A program made the translations under genes and the position numbers. From contig NW_003156438.1 of assembly GCF_000003605.2 (NCBI RefSeq), positions 1 through 41,101 on the forward strand: a DNA stretch of 41,101 nucleotides, written 5' to 3'. Each line of letters opens with the position of its first letter. Position 1 is the stretch's first letter. The notes below the pieces were generated by a model. The model had not been told where the DNA came from, did not search any database, and worked only from the letters and a program-made list of their open reading frames with translations. Positions 1-11,058 of this stretch are shown in pieces. Source of the DNA: Saccoglossus kowalevskii. Taxonomy: Eukaryota; Hemichordata; Enteropneusta; Harrimaniidae.

Positions 1-324
1 CTACTTCACTTGAGGGTATTCATTCTGTTCTATGTCATATGGATATGAACATCAACTGTAAACACTACTTCACTTGAGGGTATTCATTCTGTTCTACGTC
101 ATAGGGTTATGAACATCTATTGTAAATACTAGTCCACTTGAGGGTTTTCATTCTGTTCTACGTCATAGGGTTTTATGAACATCAACTGTACACACTAGTC
201 CACTTGAGGGTGTTCATTCAGTTCTACGTCATAGGGTTATAAACATCAGCTGTACACACTAGTTCACTTGAGGGTATTCATTCTGTTCTACGTCATAGGG
301 TAATAAACATCAACTGTACACACT

Positions 325-1225
325 ATTCCACTTGAGGGTGTTTATTCTGTTCTACGTCATAGGGTTTTATGAACATCAACTGTACACACTAGTCCACTTG
401 CGGGTGTTCATTCAGTTCTACGTCAATTGGTTATAAACATCAGCTGTACACACTAGTTCACTTGAGGGTGTTCATTCAGTTCTACGTCATAGGATTATGA
501 TCATCAACTGTACACACTAGTCCACTTGAGGGTGTTCATTCAGTTCTACGTCATAGGGTTATGAACATCAACTGTACACACTAGTCCACTTGAGTGTATT
601 CATTCTGTTCTACGTCATAGGGTTATGTACATCAATTGTAAACACTAGTCCACTTGAGGGTGTTCATTCTGTTCTACGTCATAGGGTTATCAACATTTAA
701 CTGTACACACTAGTTCCACTTGAAGGGTGTTCATTCAGTTCTACGTCATATGGTTATGAACATCAACTGTACACACTAGTCTACTTGGGGGTGTTCATTC
801 TGTTTTACGTCATCGGGTTATGAACATCAACTGTACACACTAGTCCATTTGAGGGTGTTTATTCAGTTCTACGTCATATGGTTATGAACATCAACTGTAC
901 ACACTAGTCTACTTGAGAGTGTTCATTCTGTTTTACGTCATAGGGTTATAAACATCAACTGTAAACACTAGTCCACTTGGGGGAGTTCACTTTGTTCTAC
1001 GTCATAGGGTTATGAACATCAACTGTAAACACTACTCCACTTGAGGGTGTTCATTTTATTCGACGTCATATGGTTATGAACATCAACGGTAAACACTAGT
1101 CCACTTAGGGGTGTTCATTCTGTTCTACGGCACAGGGTTATGAACATGAACTGTACACACTAGTTGACTTGAGGGTGTTCATTCTGTTCTACGTCATAGG
1201 GTTATGAACATCAACTGTATAAACC
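325..1225 (+). repeat. P block, copy 1 (14 units)
   Basis: Fourteen units in the P order: ATTCCACTTG with TTTATT, TGCGGG with CGTCAATTGG (421), GGATTATG, GAGTGTATT with ATGTACATC (592), ATCAACATT, CTACTTGGGGG, CCATTTGAGGG, GAGAGTG, GGGGGAGTTC, ATTCGACGTC (CGACG at 1061), TTAGGGGTG with CGGCACAGGG, and GTTGACTTG. Length is 901 bp, three more than other copies, because of three single-base insertions at about 690-732. Its left part shares GATCATC (499) with the copies at 13.9 and 37.3 kb, while its right part shares CATCGGG (811) and GGGGGAGTTC only with the copy at 10.1 kb. It is therefore a mosaic. Confidence 0.85.
690..732 (+). other. Cluster of three single-base insertions
   Basis: Within about 40 bases there is one extra T in ACATTTAAC, one extra T in TAGTTCCAC and one extra A in TTGAAGGGTG, compared with every other P copy. 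Most units have no indels, so the cluster stands out. It could be a consensus error in the assembly or a real local change. Confidence 0.6.
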
Positions 1226-1673
1226 AGTCCACTTGATGGTGTTACTTTTGTTCTACGTCATAGGGTTATGAACATCAACTGTAAACATTAGTCCACTTAA
1301 GGGTGTTCATTTTGTTCTACGTCATTGGGTTATGAAACTCAACTGTAAACATTACTCCATTTAAGGGTGTTCATTCTGTTCTACGGCACAGGGTTATGAA
1401 CATGAACTGTACACACTAGTTGACTTGAGGGTGTTCATTCTGTTCTACGTCATAGGGTTATGAACATCAACTGTACACACTAGTCTGCTTGAAGGTGTTC
1501 ATTCTGTTCTACGTCATAGGGTTATGAACATCAACTGTAAACACCAGTCCACTTGATGGTGTTCATTTTGTTCTACGTCATAGGGTTATGAACATCAACT
1601 GTAAACACCAGTCCACTTGAGGGTGTTCATTTTGTTCTACGTCATAGGGTTATGAACATCAACTGTACACACT
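1226..1673 (+). repeat. R block, 7-unit form
   Basis: Seven units (448 bp) directly after P. It contains the CTTGATGG unit, the TTAAGGG units, the diagnostic GAAACTCAAC (1334), a CGGCACAGGG unit, GTTGACTTG, TGCTTGAAGG and two CCAGTCC units ending in TTTTG. It lacks the opening TGCCTGAAGG unit of the 8-unit form. The distance from GAAACTCAAC to the next ACTTCAC unit is 340 bp, the same as in the full copies. Confidence 0.8.
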
Positions 1674-1877
1674 ACTTCACTTGAGGGTATTCATTCTGTT
1701 CTATGTCATATGGATATGAACATCTATTGTAAACACTAGTCCACTTGATGGTGTTCATTCTGTTCTACGTCATAGGGTTATCAACATTAACTGTACACAC
1801 TAGTCCACTTGAGGGTGTTCATTCAGTTCTACGTCATATGGTTATGAACATCTACTGTACACACTAGTCTACTTGGG

Positions 1878-1916
1878 GGTGTTCATTCTGTTCTACGTCA
1901 TAGGGTTATGAACATC
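1878..1916. other. Representative monomer dyad (potential hairpin)
   Basis: This unit shows the inverted repeat present in most units. GGTGTTCAT at 1878-1886 pairs with ATGAACATC at 1908-1916: nine pairs, one of them G-T, around a 21-base loop. In consensus numbering the arms are 13-21 and 43-51. Units with GGTATTCAT or TATAAACATC have a weaker stem. Dyads occur in many satellites and have been discussed in relation to centromeric chromatin or transcripts; any such role here is inference. Confidence 0.6.
1894..1900. other. Representative CpG-containing TACGTCA core
   Basis: TACGTCA (reverse complement TGACGTA) holds the only CpG of the consensus unit and resembles a half cAMP-response element. 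Most units keep it. Its common variants are TATGTCA (for example 30-36) and TACATCA (for example 1958-1964), the two products expected when a methylated CpG is deaminated on either strand. Binding by any factor is untested, and a 7-base match is weak evidence. Confidence 0.45.
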
Positions 1917-2185
1917 AACTGTACACACTAGTCCACTTGAGGGTGTTCATTCAGTTCTACATCATATGGTTATGAACATCAACTGTACACACTAGTCTAC
2001 TTGAGGGTGTTCCTTCTGTTCTACGTCATAGGGTTATAAACATCAACTGTAAACACTAGCCCACTTGGGGTTGTTCATTCTGTTCTTCGTCATAGGGTTA
2101 TGAACATCAACTGTACACGCTAGTCTACTTGAAGGTGTTCATTCTGTTCTACGTCATAGGGTTATGAACATCAGCTGTACGCACC

Positions 2186-2569
2186 AGTCCACTTGAGTGT
2201 ATTCATTCTGTTCTACGTCATAGGGTTATGTACATCAATTGTAAACACTAGTCCACTTGAGGGTGTTCATTCTGTTCTACGTCATAGGGTTATCAACATT
2301 AACTGTACACACTAGTCCACTTGAGGGTGTTCATTCAGTTCTACGTCATATGGTTATGAACATCAACTGTACACACTAGTCTACTTGGGGGTGTTCATTC
2401 TGTTTTACGTCATAGGGTTATGAACATCAACTGTACACACTAGTCCATTTGAGGGTGTTTATTCAGTTCTACGTCATATGGTTATGAACATCAACTGTAC
2501 ACACTAGTCTACTTGAGAGTGTTCATTCTGTTCTACGTCATAGGGTTATAAACATCAACTGTAAACACT
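2186..2569 (+). repeat. P block fragment (6 units)
   Basis: Six units from GAGTGTATT (2195) to the GAGAGTG / TTATAAAC unit, matching the middle of P in the same order. The left part of P with CGTCAATTGG is missing; the join is with a unit carrying CAGCTGTACGCAC. After 2569 the sequence moves to X-type units instead of the ATTCGACG unit. Confidence 0.75.
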
Positions 2570-3019
2570 ACTCCACCTGAGGGTTTTCATTTTATTGTAC
2601 GTCATAGGGTTATGAACATCAACTGAAAACACTAGTCTTCTTGATTGTGTTCATTCTGTTCTACGTCATAGAGTTATAAACATCGACTGTACACACAAGT
2701 CTACTTGAGTGTGTTCATTTTGTTCTACGTCATAGGGTTATGAACATCAACTGTACACACTAGTCCACTTGAGGGTGTTTATTTTGTTCTACGTCATAGG
2801 GATATGAACATCAACTGTAAACACTAGTCCACTTGAGGGTGTTTATTCTGTTCTACGTCATAGGGTTTTATGAACATCAACTGTACACACTAGTCCACTT
2901 GAGGGTGTTCATTCAGTTCTACGTCATAGGGTTATAAACATCAGCTGTACACACTAGTTCACTTGAGGGTATTCATTCTGTTCTACGTCATAGGGTAATA
3001 AACATCAACTGTACACACT
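2570..3019 (+). repeat. Mixed units, X start
   Basis: Seven units. The first three (ACTCCACCTGAGGG with ATTGTACGTC, AGTCTTCTTGATTG, and CAAGTCTACTTGAGTG) match the start of the X blocks at 4.7 and 25.1 kb. After that come units with GTTTATTTTG, GGTTTTATG, TTATAAACATCAGCTG and GGTAATAAAC, which also lead into the P block at 13.9 kb. There is no gene or non-satellite sequence. Confidence 0.7.
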
Positions 3020-3210
3020 ATTCCACTTGAGGGTGTTTATTCTGTTCTACGTCATAGGGTTTTATGAACATCAACTGTACACACTAGTCCACTTGCGGGT
3101 GTTCATTCAGTTCTACGTCAATTGGTTATAAACATCAGCTGTACACACTAGTTCACTTGAGGGTGTTCATTCAGTTCTACGTCATAGGATTATGAACATC
3201 AACTGTACAC
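3020..3210 (+). repeat. P block, left fragment
   Basis: The first three P units: ATTCCACTTG with TTTATT, TGCGGG with CGTCAATTGG (3116), and the GGATTATG unit. It then passes into the S block, whose first marker is CACGTG at 3218-3223, instead of continuing into the GAGTGTATT unit. Confidence 0.75.
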
Positions 3211-3735
3211 ACTAGTCCACGTGAGGGTGTTCATTCAGTTCTACGTCATAGGGTTATGAACATCAACTGTACACACTAGTCCACTTGAGGGTATTCATTC
3301 TGTTCTACGTCATAGGGTTATGAACATCAATTGTAAACACTAGTCCACTTGAGGGTGTTCATTCTGTTCTACGTCATAGGGTTATAAACATCAACTGTAA
3401 ACACTAGTCCACTTGGGGGTGTTCACTTTGTTCTACGTCATAGGGTTATGAACATCAACTGTAAACACTACTCGACTTGAGGGTGTTCATTTTGTTCTAC
3501 GTCATAGGGTTATGAACATCAACTGTAAACACTCGTCTTCTTGATTGTGTTCATTCAGTTCTACGTCTTAGGGTTATGAACATCGACTGTACACACTAGT
3601 CCACTTGATGATGTTCATTCTGTTCTACGTCACAGGGTTATGAACACTAACTGTACACACTAATTCACTTGAGGGTGTTCATTCAGTTCTACGTCACAGG
3701 GTTATGAATACCAACTGTACACACTAGTTTACTTG
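3157..3735 (+). repeat. S block, copy 1
   Basis: About nine units matching 11,707-12,285 at a constant offset of 8,550 bp. Shared rare variants are CACGTG (3218), ACTCGACTTG (about 3470), CTCGTCTTCTTGATTG, CGTCTTAGGG with TTAGGGTTA (3568-3576), CTTGATGATG and GAACACTAAC. Part of the block recurs at the right edge of the window. The overlap with the preceding P fragment is real, since the GGATTATG unit belongs to both. Confidence 0.75.
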
Positions 3736-4623
3736 AGGGTATTCATTCTGTTCTATGTCATATGGATATGAACATCAACTGTAAACACTACTTCACTTGA
3801 GGGTATTCATTCTGTTCTACGTCATAGGGTTATGAACATCTATTGTAAACACTAGTCCACTTGAGGGTTTTCATTCTGTTCTACGTCATAGGGTTATCAA
3901 CATTAACTGTACACACTAGTCTACTTGGGGGTGTTCATTCTGTTCTACGTCATAGGGTTATGAACATCAACTGTACACACTAGTCCACTTGAGGGTGTTC
4001 ATTCAGTTCTACATCATATGGTTATGAACATCAACTGTACACACTAGTCTACTTGAGGGTGTTCATTCTGTTCTACGTCATAGGGTTATAAACATCAACT
4101 GTAAACACTAGCCCACTTGGGGTTGTTCATTCTGTTCTTCGTCATAGGGTTATGAACATCAACTGTACACGCTAGTCTACTTGAAGGTGTTCATTCTGTT
4201 CTACGTCATAGGGTTATGAACATCAACTGTAAACACCAGTCCACTTGAGGGTGTTCATTTTGTTCTACGTCATAGGAATATGAACATCAGCTGCAAACAC
4301 TACTTCACTTGAGGGTATTCATTCTGTTCTACGTCATAGGCTAATAAACATCAACTGTACACACTATTCCACTTGAGGGTGTTTATTCTGTTCTACGTCA
4401 TAGGGTTTTATGAACATCAGCTGTACGCACTAGTTCACTTGAGCGTGTTCATTCAGTTCTACGTCATATGGTTATGAACATCAACTGTACACACTAGTCT
4501 ACTTGGGGGTGTTCATTCTGTTCTACGTCATAGGGTTATGAACATCAACTGTACACACTAGTCCACTTGAGGGTGTTCATTCAGTTCTATGTCATATGGT
4601 TATGAACATCAACTGTACACACT
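3726..4623 (+). repeat. Q block, copy with GAGCGTG
   Basis: Fourteen units, 898 bp. Order: TATGTCATATGGATATG, ACTTCAC with CATCTATTG, GGGTTTTC with ATCAACATT, CTACTTGGGGG, TACATCATATGG, AGCCCACTTG with CTTCGTCATA (4137), CACGCTAG, CCAGTCC, GGAATATG with CAGCTGC, GGCTAATAAAC, the 66-bp GTTTATT unit, TACGCAC with GAGCGTG (4444), CTACTTGGGGG and TATGTCATATGG. It matches 36.5-37.3 kb (offset 32,765) and 39.3-40.1 kb. Confidence 0.8.
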
Positions 4624-4687
4624 AGTCTACTTGAGAGTGTTCATTCTGTTCTACGTCATAGGGTTATAAACATCAACTGTAAACACT

Positions 4688-5324
4688 ACTCCACCTGAGG
4701 GTTTTCATTTTATTGTACGTCATAGGGTTATGAACATCAACTGAAAACACTAGTCTTCTTGATTGTGTTCATTCTGTTCTATGTCATAGAGTTATAAACA
4801 TCGACTGTACACACAAGTCTACTTGAGTGTGTTCATTTTGTTCTACGTCATAGGGTTATGAACATCAACTGTACACACTAGTCCACTTGAGGGTGTTCAT
4901 TCAGTTCTACGTCTTGCGGTTATGAATATCAACTGTACACACTAGTACACTTGATGATGTTCATTCTGTTCTACGTCACAGGGTTATGAACACTAACTGT
5001 ACACACTAGATCACTTGAGGGTGTTCATTCAGTTCTACGTCATAGGATTATGAACATCAACTGTACACACTAGTCCACGTGAGGGTGTTCATTCAGTTCT
5101 ACGTCATAGGGTTATGAACATCAACTGTACACACTAGTCCACTTGAGGGTATTCATTCTGTTCTACGTCATAGGGTTATGAACATCAATTGTAAACACTA
5201 GTCCACTTGAGGGTGTTCATTCTGTTCTACGTCATAGGGTTATAAACATCAACTGTAAACACTAGTCCACTTGGGGGTGTTCACTTTGTTCTACGTCATA
5301 GGGTTATGAACATCAACTGTAAAC
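4688..5324 (+). repeat. X block, copy 1
   Basis: About ten units beginning with ACTCCACCTGAGGG / ATTGTACGTC, then CTTCTTGATTG, CAAGTCTACTTGAGTG, CGTCTTGCGG (4911), ACACTTGATGATG, GATCACTTG, GGATTATG and a CACGTG unit (5076-5081). It matches about 11,380-12,017 at a constant offset of 6,692 bp, including the rare CTTGCGG. Confidence 0.75.
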
Positions 5325-5391
5325 ACTATTCCACTTGAGGGTGTTTATTCTGTTCTACGTCATAGGGTTATGAACATCAACTGTACACATT

Positions 5392-6540
5392 AGTCTACTT
5401 GAAGGTGTTCATTCTGTTCTACGTCATAGGGTTATGAACATCTATGTAAACACTAGTCCACTTGATGGTGTTCATTCTGTCTACGTCATAGGGTTATCAA
5501 CATTAACTGTACACACTAGTCCACTGAGGGTGTTCATTCAGTTCTACGTCATATGGTTATGAACATCTACTGTACACACTAGTCTATTTGGGGGTGTTCA
5601 TTCTGTTCTACGTCATAGGGTTATGAACATCAACTGTACACACTAGTCCACTTGAGGGTGTTCATTCAGTTCTACATCATATGGTTATGAACATCAACTG
5701 TACACACTAGTCTACTTGAGGGTGTTCATTCTGTTCTACGTCATAGGGTTATAAACATCAACTGTAAACACTAGCCCACTTGGGGTTGTTCATTCTGTTC
5801 TTCGTCATAGGGTTATGAACATCAACTGTACACGCTAGTCTACTTTAAGGTGTTCATTCTGTTCTACGTCATAGGGTTATGAACATCAACTGTAAACACC
5901 AGTCCACTTGAGGGTGTTCATTTTGTTCTACGTCATAGGGTTATGAACATCAACTGTACACACTAGTCCACTTGAGGGTATTCATTCTGTTCTACGTCAT
6001 AGGGTTATGAACATCAATTGTAAACACTAGTCCACTTGAGGGTGTTCATTCTGTTCTACGTCATAGGGTTATAAACATCAACTGTAAACACTAGTCCACT
6101 TGGGGTGTTCACTTTGTTCTACGTCATAGGAATATGAACATCAGCTGCAAACACTACTTCACTTGAGGGTATTCATTCTGTTCTACGTCATAGGCTAATA
6201 AACATCAACTGTACACACTATTCCACTTGAGGGTGTTTATTCTGTTCTACGTCATAGGGTTTTATGAATATCAGCTGTACTCACTAGTTCACTTGAGGGT
6301 GTTCATTCAGTTCTACGTCATAGGATTATGAACATCAACTGTACACACTAGTCCACTTGAGGGTGTTCATTCAGTTCTACGTCATATGGTTATGAACATC
6401 AACTGTACACACTAGTCTACTTGGGGGTGTTCATTCTGTTCTACGTCATAGGGTTATGAACATCAACTGTACACACTAGTCCACTTGAGGGTGTTCATTC
6501 AGTTCTATGTCATATGGTTATGAACATCAACTGTACACAC
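5392..6540 (+). repeat. Q-like block with scattered single-base losses
   Basis: Starts at a CTACTTGAAGG unit, passes through CATCTATG, ATCAACATT, CTATTTGGGGG and TACATCATATGG to AGCCCACTTG with CTTCGTCATA (5800), and later includes GGAATATG / CAGCTGC (about 6128) and GGCTAATAAAC. Between them lie units ending in TTCACTTTG that the other Q copies lack. The distance to the AGCCC marker is 408 bp instead of 411, fully explained by three single-base losses at 5440-5530. Confidence 0.7.
5440..5530 (+). other. Cluster of three single-base deletions
   Basis: CATCTATGTAAAC (one T lost), TTCTGTCTACG (one T lost) and CCACTGAGG (one T lost) fall in about 90 bases. All three are losses in short T runs. 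The neighbouring units have no indels. An assembly or read-consensus error is a plausible explanation. Confidence 0.6.
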
Positions 6541-6789
6541 TAGTCTACTTGGGGTGTTCATTCTGTTCTACGTCATAGGGTTATGAACATCAACTGTACA
6601 CACTAGTCCACTTGAGGGTGTTCATTCAGTTCTATGTCATATGGTTATGAACATCAACTGTAAACACTAGTCCACTTGGGGGTGTTCACTTTGTTCTACG
6701 TCATAGGGTTATGAACATCAACTGTAAACACTACTCCACTTGAGAGCGTTCATTTTATTCTACGTCATAGGGTTATGAACATCAACTGT
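6541..6789 (+). repeat. Local two-unit duplication and join to X
   Basis: The pair CTACTTGGGGG / TATGTCATATGG at about 6,415-6,540 is repeated at 6,542-6,666 with one G missing in the second copy (CTTGGGGTG), giving a period of 127 instead of 128. Units ending in TTCACTTTG and a GAGAGCG unit follow. No other structure is seen. Confidence 0.6.
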
Positions 6790-7430
6790 ACACACTAGTC
6801 CACTTGAGGGTTTTCATTTTATTGTACGTCATAGGGTTATGAACATCTACTGTAAACACTAGTCTTCTTGATTGTGTTCATTCTGTTCTACGTCATAGAG
6901 TTATAAACATCGACTGTACACACAAGTCTACTTGAGTGTGTTCATTTTGTTCTACGTCATAGGGTTATGAACATCAACTGTACACACTAGTCCACTTGAG
7001 GGTGTTCATTCAGTTATACGTCTTGGGGTTATGAATATCAACTGTACACACTAGTCCACTTGATGATGTTCATTCTGTTCTACGTCACAGGGTTATGAAC
7101 ACTAACTGTACACACTAGATCACTTGAGGGTGTTCATTCAGTTCTACGTCATAGGATTATGAACATCAACTGAACACACTAGTCCACTTGAGGGTGTTCA
7201 TTCAGTTCTACGTCATAGGGTTATGAACATCAACTGTACACACTAGTCCACTTGAGGGTATTCATTCTGTTCTACGTCATAGGGTTATGAACATCAATTG
7301 TAAACACTAGTCCACTTGAGGGTGTTCATTCTGTTCTACGTCATAGGGTTATAAACATCAACTGTAAACACTAGTCCACTTGGGGGTGTTCACTTTGTTC
7401 TACGTCATAGGGTTATGAACATCAACTGTA
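6790..7430 (+). repeat. X block, copy 2
   Basis: Matches the order of the 4.7 kb copy: GGGTTTTC with ATTGTACGTC, CTTCTTGATTG, CAAGTCTACTTGAGTG, CGTCTTGGGG, CTTGATGATG, GATCACTTG, GGATTATG. It lacks CACGTG; that position has the usual CACTTG. The first unit starts AGTCCACTTG instead of ACTCCACCTG, so the left join differs from the other copies. Confidence 0.7.
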
Positions 7431-7564
7431 AACACTAGTTCACTTAAGGGTGTTCATTTTGTTCTACGTCATAGGGATATGAACATCAACTGTAAACACT
7501 ACTTCACTTGAGGGTATTCATTCTGTTCTACGTCATAGGGTAATAAACATCAACTGTACACACT

Positions 7565-8461
7565 ATTCCACTTGAGGGTGTTTATTCTGTTCTACGTCAT
7601 AGGGTTTTATGAACATCAACTGTACACACTAGTCCACTTGCGGGTGTTCATTCAGTTCTACGTCAATTGGTTATAAACATCAGCTGTACACACTAGTTCA
7701 CTTGAGGGTGTTCATTCAGTTCTACGTCATAGGATTATGAACATCAACTGTACACACTAGTCCACTTGAGGGTGTTCATTCAGTTCTACGTCATAGGGTT
7801 ATGAACATCAACTGTACACACTAGTCCACTTGAGTGTATTCATTCTGTTCTATGTCATAGGATTATGTACATCAATTGTAAACACTAGTCCACTTGAGGG
7901 TGTTCATTCTGTTCTACGTCATAGGGTTATCAACATTAACTGTACACACTAGTCCACTTGAGGGTGTTCATTCAGTTCTACGTCATATGGTTATGAACAT
8001 CAACTGTACACACTAGTCTACTTGGGGGTGTTCATTCTGTTTTACGTCATAGGGTTATGAACATCAACTGTACACACTAGTCCATTTGAGGGTGTTTATT
8101 CAGTTCTACGTCATATGGTTATGAACATCAACTGTACACACTAGTCTACTTGAGAGTGTTCATTCTGTTCTACGTCATAGGGTTATAAACATCAACTGTA
8201 AACACTAGTCCACTTGGGGGTGTTCACTTTGTTCTACGTCATAGGGTTATGAACATCAACTGTAAACACTACTCCACTTGAGGGTGTTCATTTTATTCGA
8301 CGTCATAGGGTTATGAACATCAACGGTAAACACTAGTCCACTTAGGGTGTTCATTCTGTTCTACGGCACAGGGTTATGAACATGAACTGTACACACTAGT
8401 TGACTTGAGGGTGTTCATTCTGTTCTACGTCATAGGGTTATGAACATCAACTGTACACACT
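7565..8461 (+). repeat. P block, copy 2 (14 units)
   Basis: Complete P order with CGTCAATTGG at 7661, GAGTGTATT at 7832 (171 bp apart) and CGACG at 8298 (637 bp apart), the standard distances. Length is 897 bp because of one missing G in CTTAGGGTG. It is not followed by R but by an ACTCGACTTG unit, so the P-R order is broken here. Confidence 0.85.
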
Positions 8462-9038
8462 ACTCGACTTGAGGGTGTTCATTTTGTTCTACGTCATAGG
8501 GTTATGAACATCAACTGTATACACTAGTTCACTTGAGGGTGTTCATTTTGTTCTACGTCATAGGGATATGAACATCAACTGAAAACACTACTTCACTTGA
8601 GGGTATTCATTCTGTTCTACGTCATAGGGTAATAAACATCAACTGTACACACTATTCCACTTGAGGGTGTTTATTCTGTTCTACGTCATAGGATTTTATG
8701 AACATCAACTGTACACACTAGTCCACTTGAGGGTGTTCATTCAGTTCTACGTCATAGGGTTATAAACATCAGCTGTACACACTAGTTCACTTGAGGGTGT
8801 TCATTCAGTTCTACGTCATAGGGTTATGAACATCAACTGTAAACACTAGTCCACTTGGGGTGTTCACTTTGTTCTACGTCATAGGGTTATGAACATCAAC
8901 TGTAAACACTATTCCACTTGAGGGTGTTCATTTTGTTCTACGTCATAGGGTTATGAACATCAACTGTACACACTATTTCACTTGAGGGTGTTCATTCTGT
9001 TCTACGTCATAGGGTTATGAATATCAACTCTACACACT
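8462..9038 (+). repeat. Mixed units between P and U
   Basis: Nine units: ACTCGACTTG, GTATACAC, GGGATATG, GGTAATAAAC, the 66-bp GTTTATT unit, TTATAAACATCAGCTG, a CTTGGGGTG / TTCACTTTG unit, and units ending at GAATATCAACTC. All are satellite, with no larger block identified beyond similarity to 12.65-13.05 and 21.0-21.3 kb. Confidence 0.6.
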
Positions 9039-9072
9039 AGTCCATTTGTTATGAATATCAACTGTACACAGT
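9039..9072 (+). repeat. Truncated 34-bp unit
   Basis: AGTCCATTTG joins directly to TTATGAATATC, so 30 bp (unit positions 10/11 to 39/40) are missing. A single G is shared at both ends of the gap. The left hairpin arm, the TACGTCA core and most of the loop are gone. Identical joins occur at 27208, 28588, 30022 and 31016, so one event was copied. Confidence 0.8.
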
Positions 9073-10096
9073 AGTCTACTTGATGGTGTTCATTCTGTTC
9101 TACGTCATAGGGTTATGAACATCAACTGTAAACACTAGTCCACCTGAAGGTGTTCTTACAGTTATACGTCATAGTGTTATTAACACTAACTGCACTCACT
9201 AGTCCTATTGAGAGTGTTCATTATATTCTACGTCATAGGGTTATGAACATCAACTATACACACTAGTCATCTTGAGGGTTTTCATTCTATTCTACGTCAT
9301 AGGGTTATAGACATCAACTGTACACACTATTCCACTTGAGGGTGTTTATTCTGTTCTACGTCATAGGGTTATGAACATCAACTGTACACACTAGTCTACT
9401 TGAAGGTGTTCATTCTGTTCTACGTCATAGGGTTATGAACATCAACTGTAAACACCAGTCCACTTGAGGGTGTTCATTCTGTTCTACGTCACAGGGTTAT
9501 GAACATCAACTATACACACTAGTCCACTTGAGGTTTTTCATTCTATTCTACGTCATAGGGTTATAGACATCAACTGTACACACTATTCCACTTGAGGGTG
9601 TTTATTCTGTTCTACGTCATAGGGTTATGAACATCAACTGTACACACTAGTCCACTTGAGGGTGTTCATTCAGCTCTACGTCATAGGGTTATACACATCA
9701 ACTGTAAACACTAGTCCACTTGGGGGTGTTCACTTTGTTCTACGTCATAGGGTTATGAATATCAACTGTAAACATTAGTCCACTTGGGGGTGTTCATTCT
9801 GTTCTACGGCACAGGGTTATGAACATCAACTGTACACACTAGTTGACTTGAGGGTGTTCATTCTGTTCTACGTCATAGGGTTATGAACATCAACTGTAAA
9901 CTCCAGTCCACTTGAAGGTGTTCATCTTGTTCTACGTCATAGGGTTATGAACATCAACTGTACACACTAGTTCACTTGAGGGTGTTTATTTTGTTCTACG
10001 TCATAGGGATATGAACATCAACTGTAAACACTACTTCACTTGAGGGTATTCATTCTGTTCTACGTCATAGGGTAATAAACATCAACTGTACACACT
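9039..10096 (+). repeat. U block, copy 1 (longest)
   Basis: Opens with a 34-bp truncated unit, then diverged units ACCTGAAGG / CAGTTATACG / GTGTTATTAACAC (9142), TCCTATTGAGAG with ATTATATTC, CATCTTGAGGG, TATAGACATC, and later CAGCTCTACG, TTATACACATC and CGGCACAGGG units. It leads straight into P. It matches U copies 2 and 3, but is one and two units longer respectively. The offset to copy 2 is 18,169 bp at both the truncated unit and ACCTGAAGG. Confidence 0.8.
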
Positions 10097-10994
10097 ATTC
10101 CACTTGAGGGTGTTTATTCTGTTCTACGTCATAGGGTTTTATGAACATCAACTGTACACACTAGTCCACTTGCGGGTGTTCATTCAGTTCTACGTCAATT
10201 GGTTATAAACATCAGCTGTACACACTAGTTCACTTGAGGATGTTCATTCAGTTCTACGTCATAGGATTATGAACATCAACTGTACACACTAGTCCACTTG
10301 AGGGTGTTCATTCAGTTCTACGTCATAGGGTTATGAACATCAACTGTACACACTAGTCCACTTGAGTGTATTCATTCTGTTCTACGTCATAGGGTTATGT
10401 ACATCAATTGTAAACACTAGTCCACTTGAGGGTGTTCATTCTGTTCTACGTCATAGGGTTATCAACATTAACTGTACACACTAGTCCACTTGAGGGTGTT
10501 CATTCAGTTCTACGTCATATGGTTATGAACATCAACTGTACACACTAGTCTACTTGGGGGTGTTCATTCTGTTTTACGTCATCGGGTTATGAACATCAAC
10601 TGTACACACTAGTCCATTTGAGGGTGTTTATTCAGTTCTACGTCATATGGTTATGAACATCAACTGTACACACTAGTCTACTTGAGAGTGTTCATTCTGT
10701 TTTACGTCATAGGGTTATAAACATCAACTGTAAACACTAGTCCACTTGGGGGAGTTCACTTTGTTCTACGTCATAGGGTTATGAACATCAACTGTAAACA
10801 CTACTCCACTTGAGGGTGTTCATTTTATTCGACGTCATATGGTTATGAACATCAACGGTAAACACTAGTCCACTTAGGGGTGTTCATTCTGTTCTACGGC
10901 ACAGGGTTATGAACATGAACTGTACACACTAGTTGACTTGAGGGTGTTCATTCTGTTCTACGTCATAGGGTTATGAACATCAACTGTATAAACC
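10097..10994 (+). repeat. P block, copy 3 (14 units)
   Basis: A standard 898-bp P with CGTCAATTGG at 10193, GAGTGTATT at 10364 and CGACG at 10830. It shares CATCGGG (10580), GGGGGAGTTC and GTATAAACC with copy 1 at a constant offset of 9,769 bp. The homology to copy 1 runs one unit past P, to about 11,049, and then stops abruptly at GGACACCCTAATTC. Confidence 0.85.
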
Positions 10995-11058
10995 AGTCCA
11001 CTTGATGGTGTTACTTTTGTTCTACGTCATAGGGTTATGAACATCAACTGGACACCCT

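Larger units (their letters stand above)
1674..2185 (+). repeat. Q block, short form
   Basis: Starts with an ACTTCAC unit carrying TATGTCATATGG, then units with ATCAACATT, CATCTACTG, CTACTTGGGGG, TACATCATATGG and the diagnostic AGCCCACTTG with CTTCGTCATA (2085), 411 bp from the block start. The first unit is a fusion: its left half matches the ATATGGATATG type and its right half the CATCTATTG type, so one unit has been lost compared with 36.5 kb. It follows R directly, as elsewhere. Confidence 0.75.

Noticed and set aside
1055-1075. CENP-B box
   Set aside because: ATTCGACGTCATAGGG and CATCGGG variants look similar, but spacing and key bases of the 17-bp box (TTCG, then A, then CGGG) do not match in any unit I checked.
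1886-1916. Glucocorticoid-type response element
   Set aside because: TGTTCT and GAACA are present in each unit, but not with the 3-base spacing of a palindromic element; GAACA to TGTAC is spaced by five.
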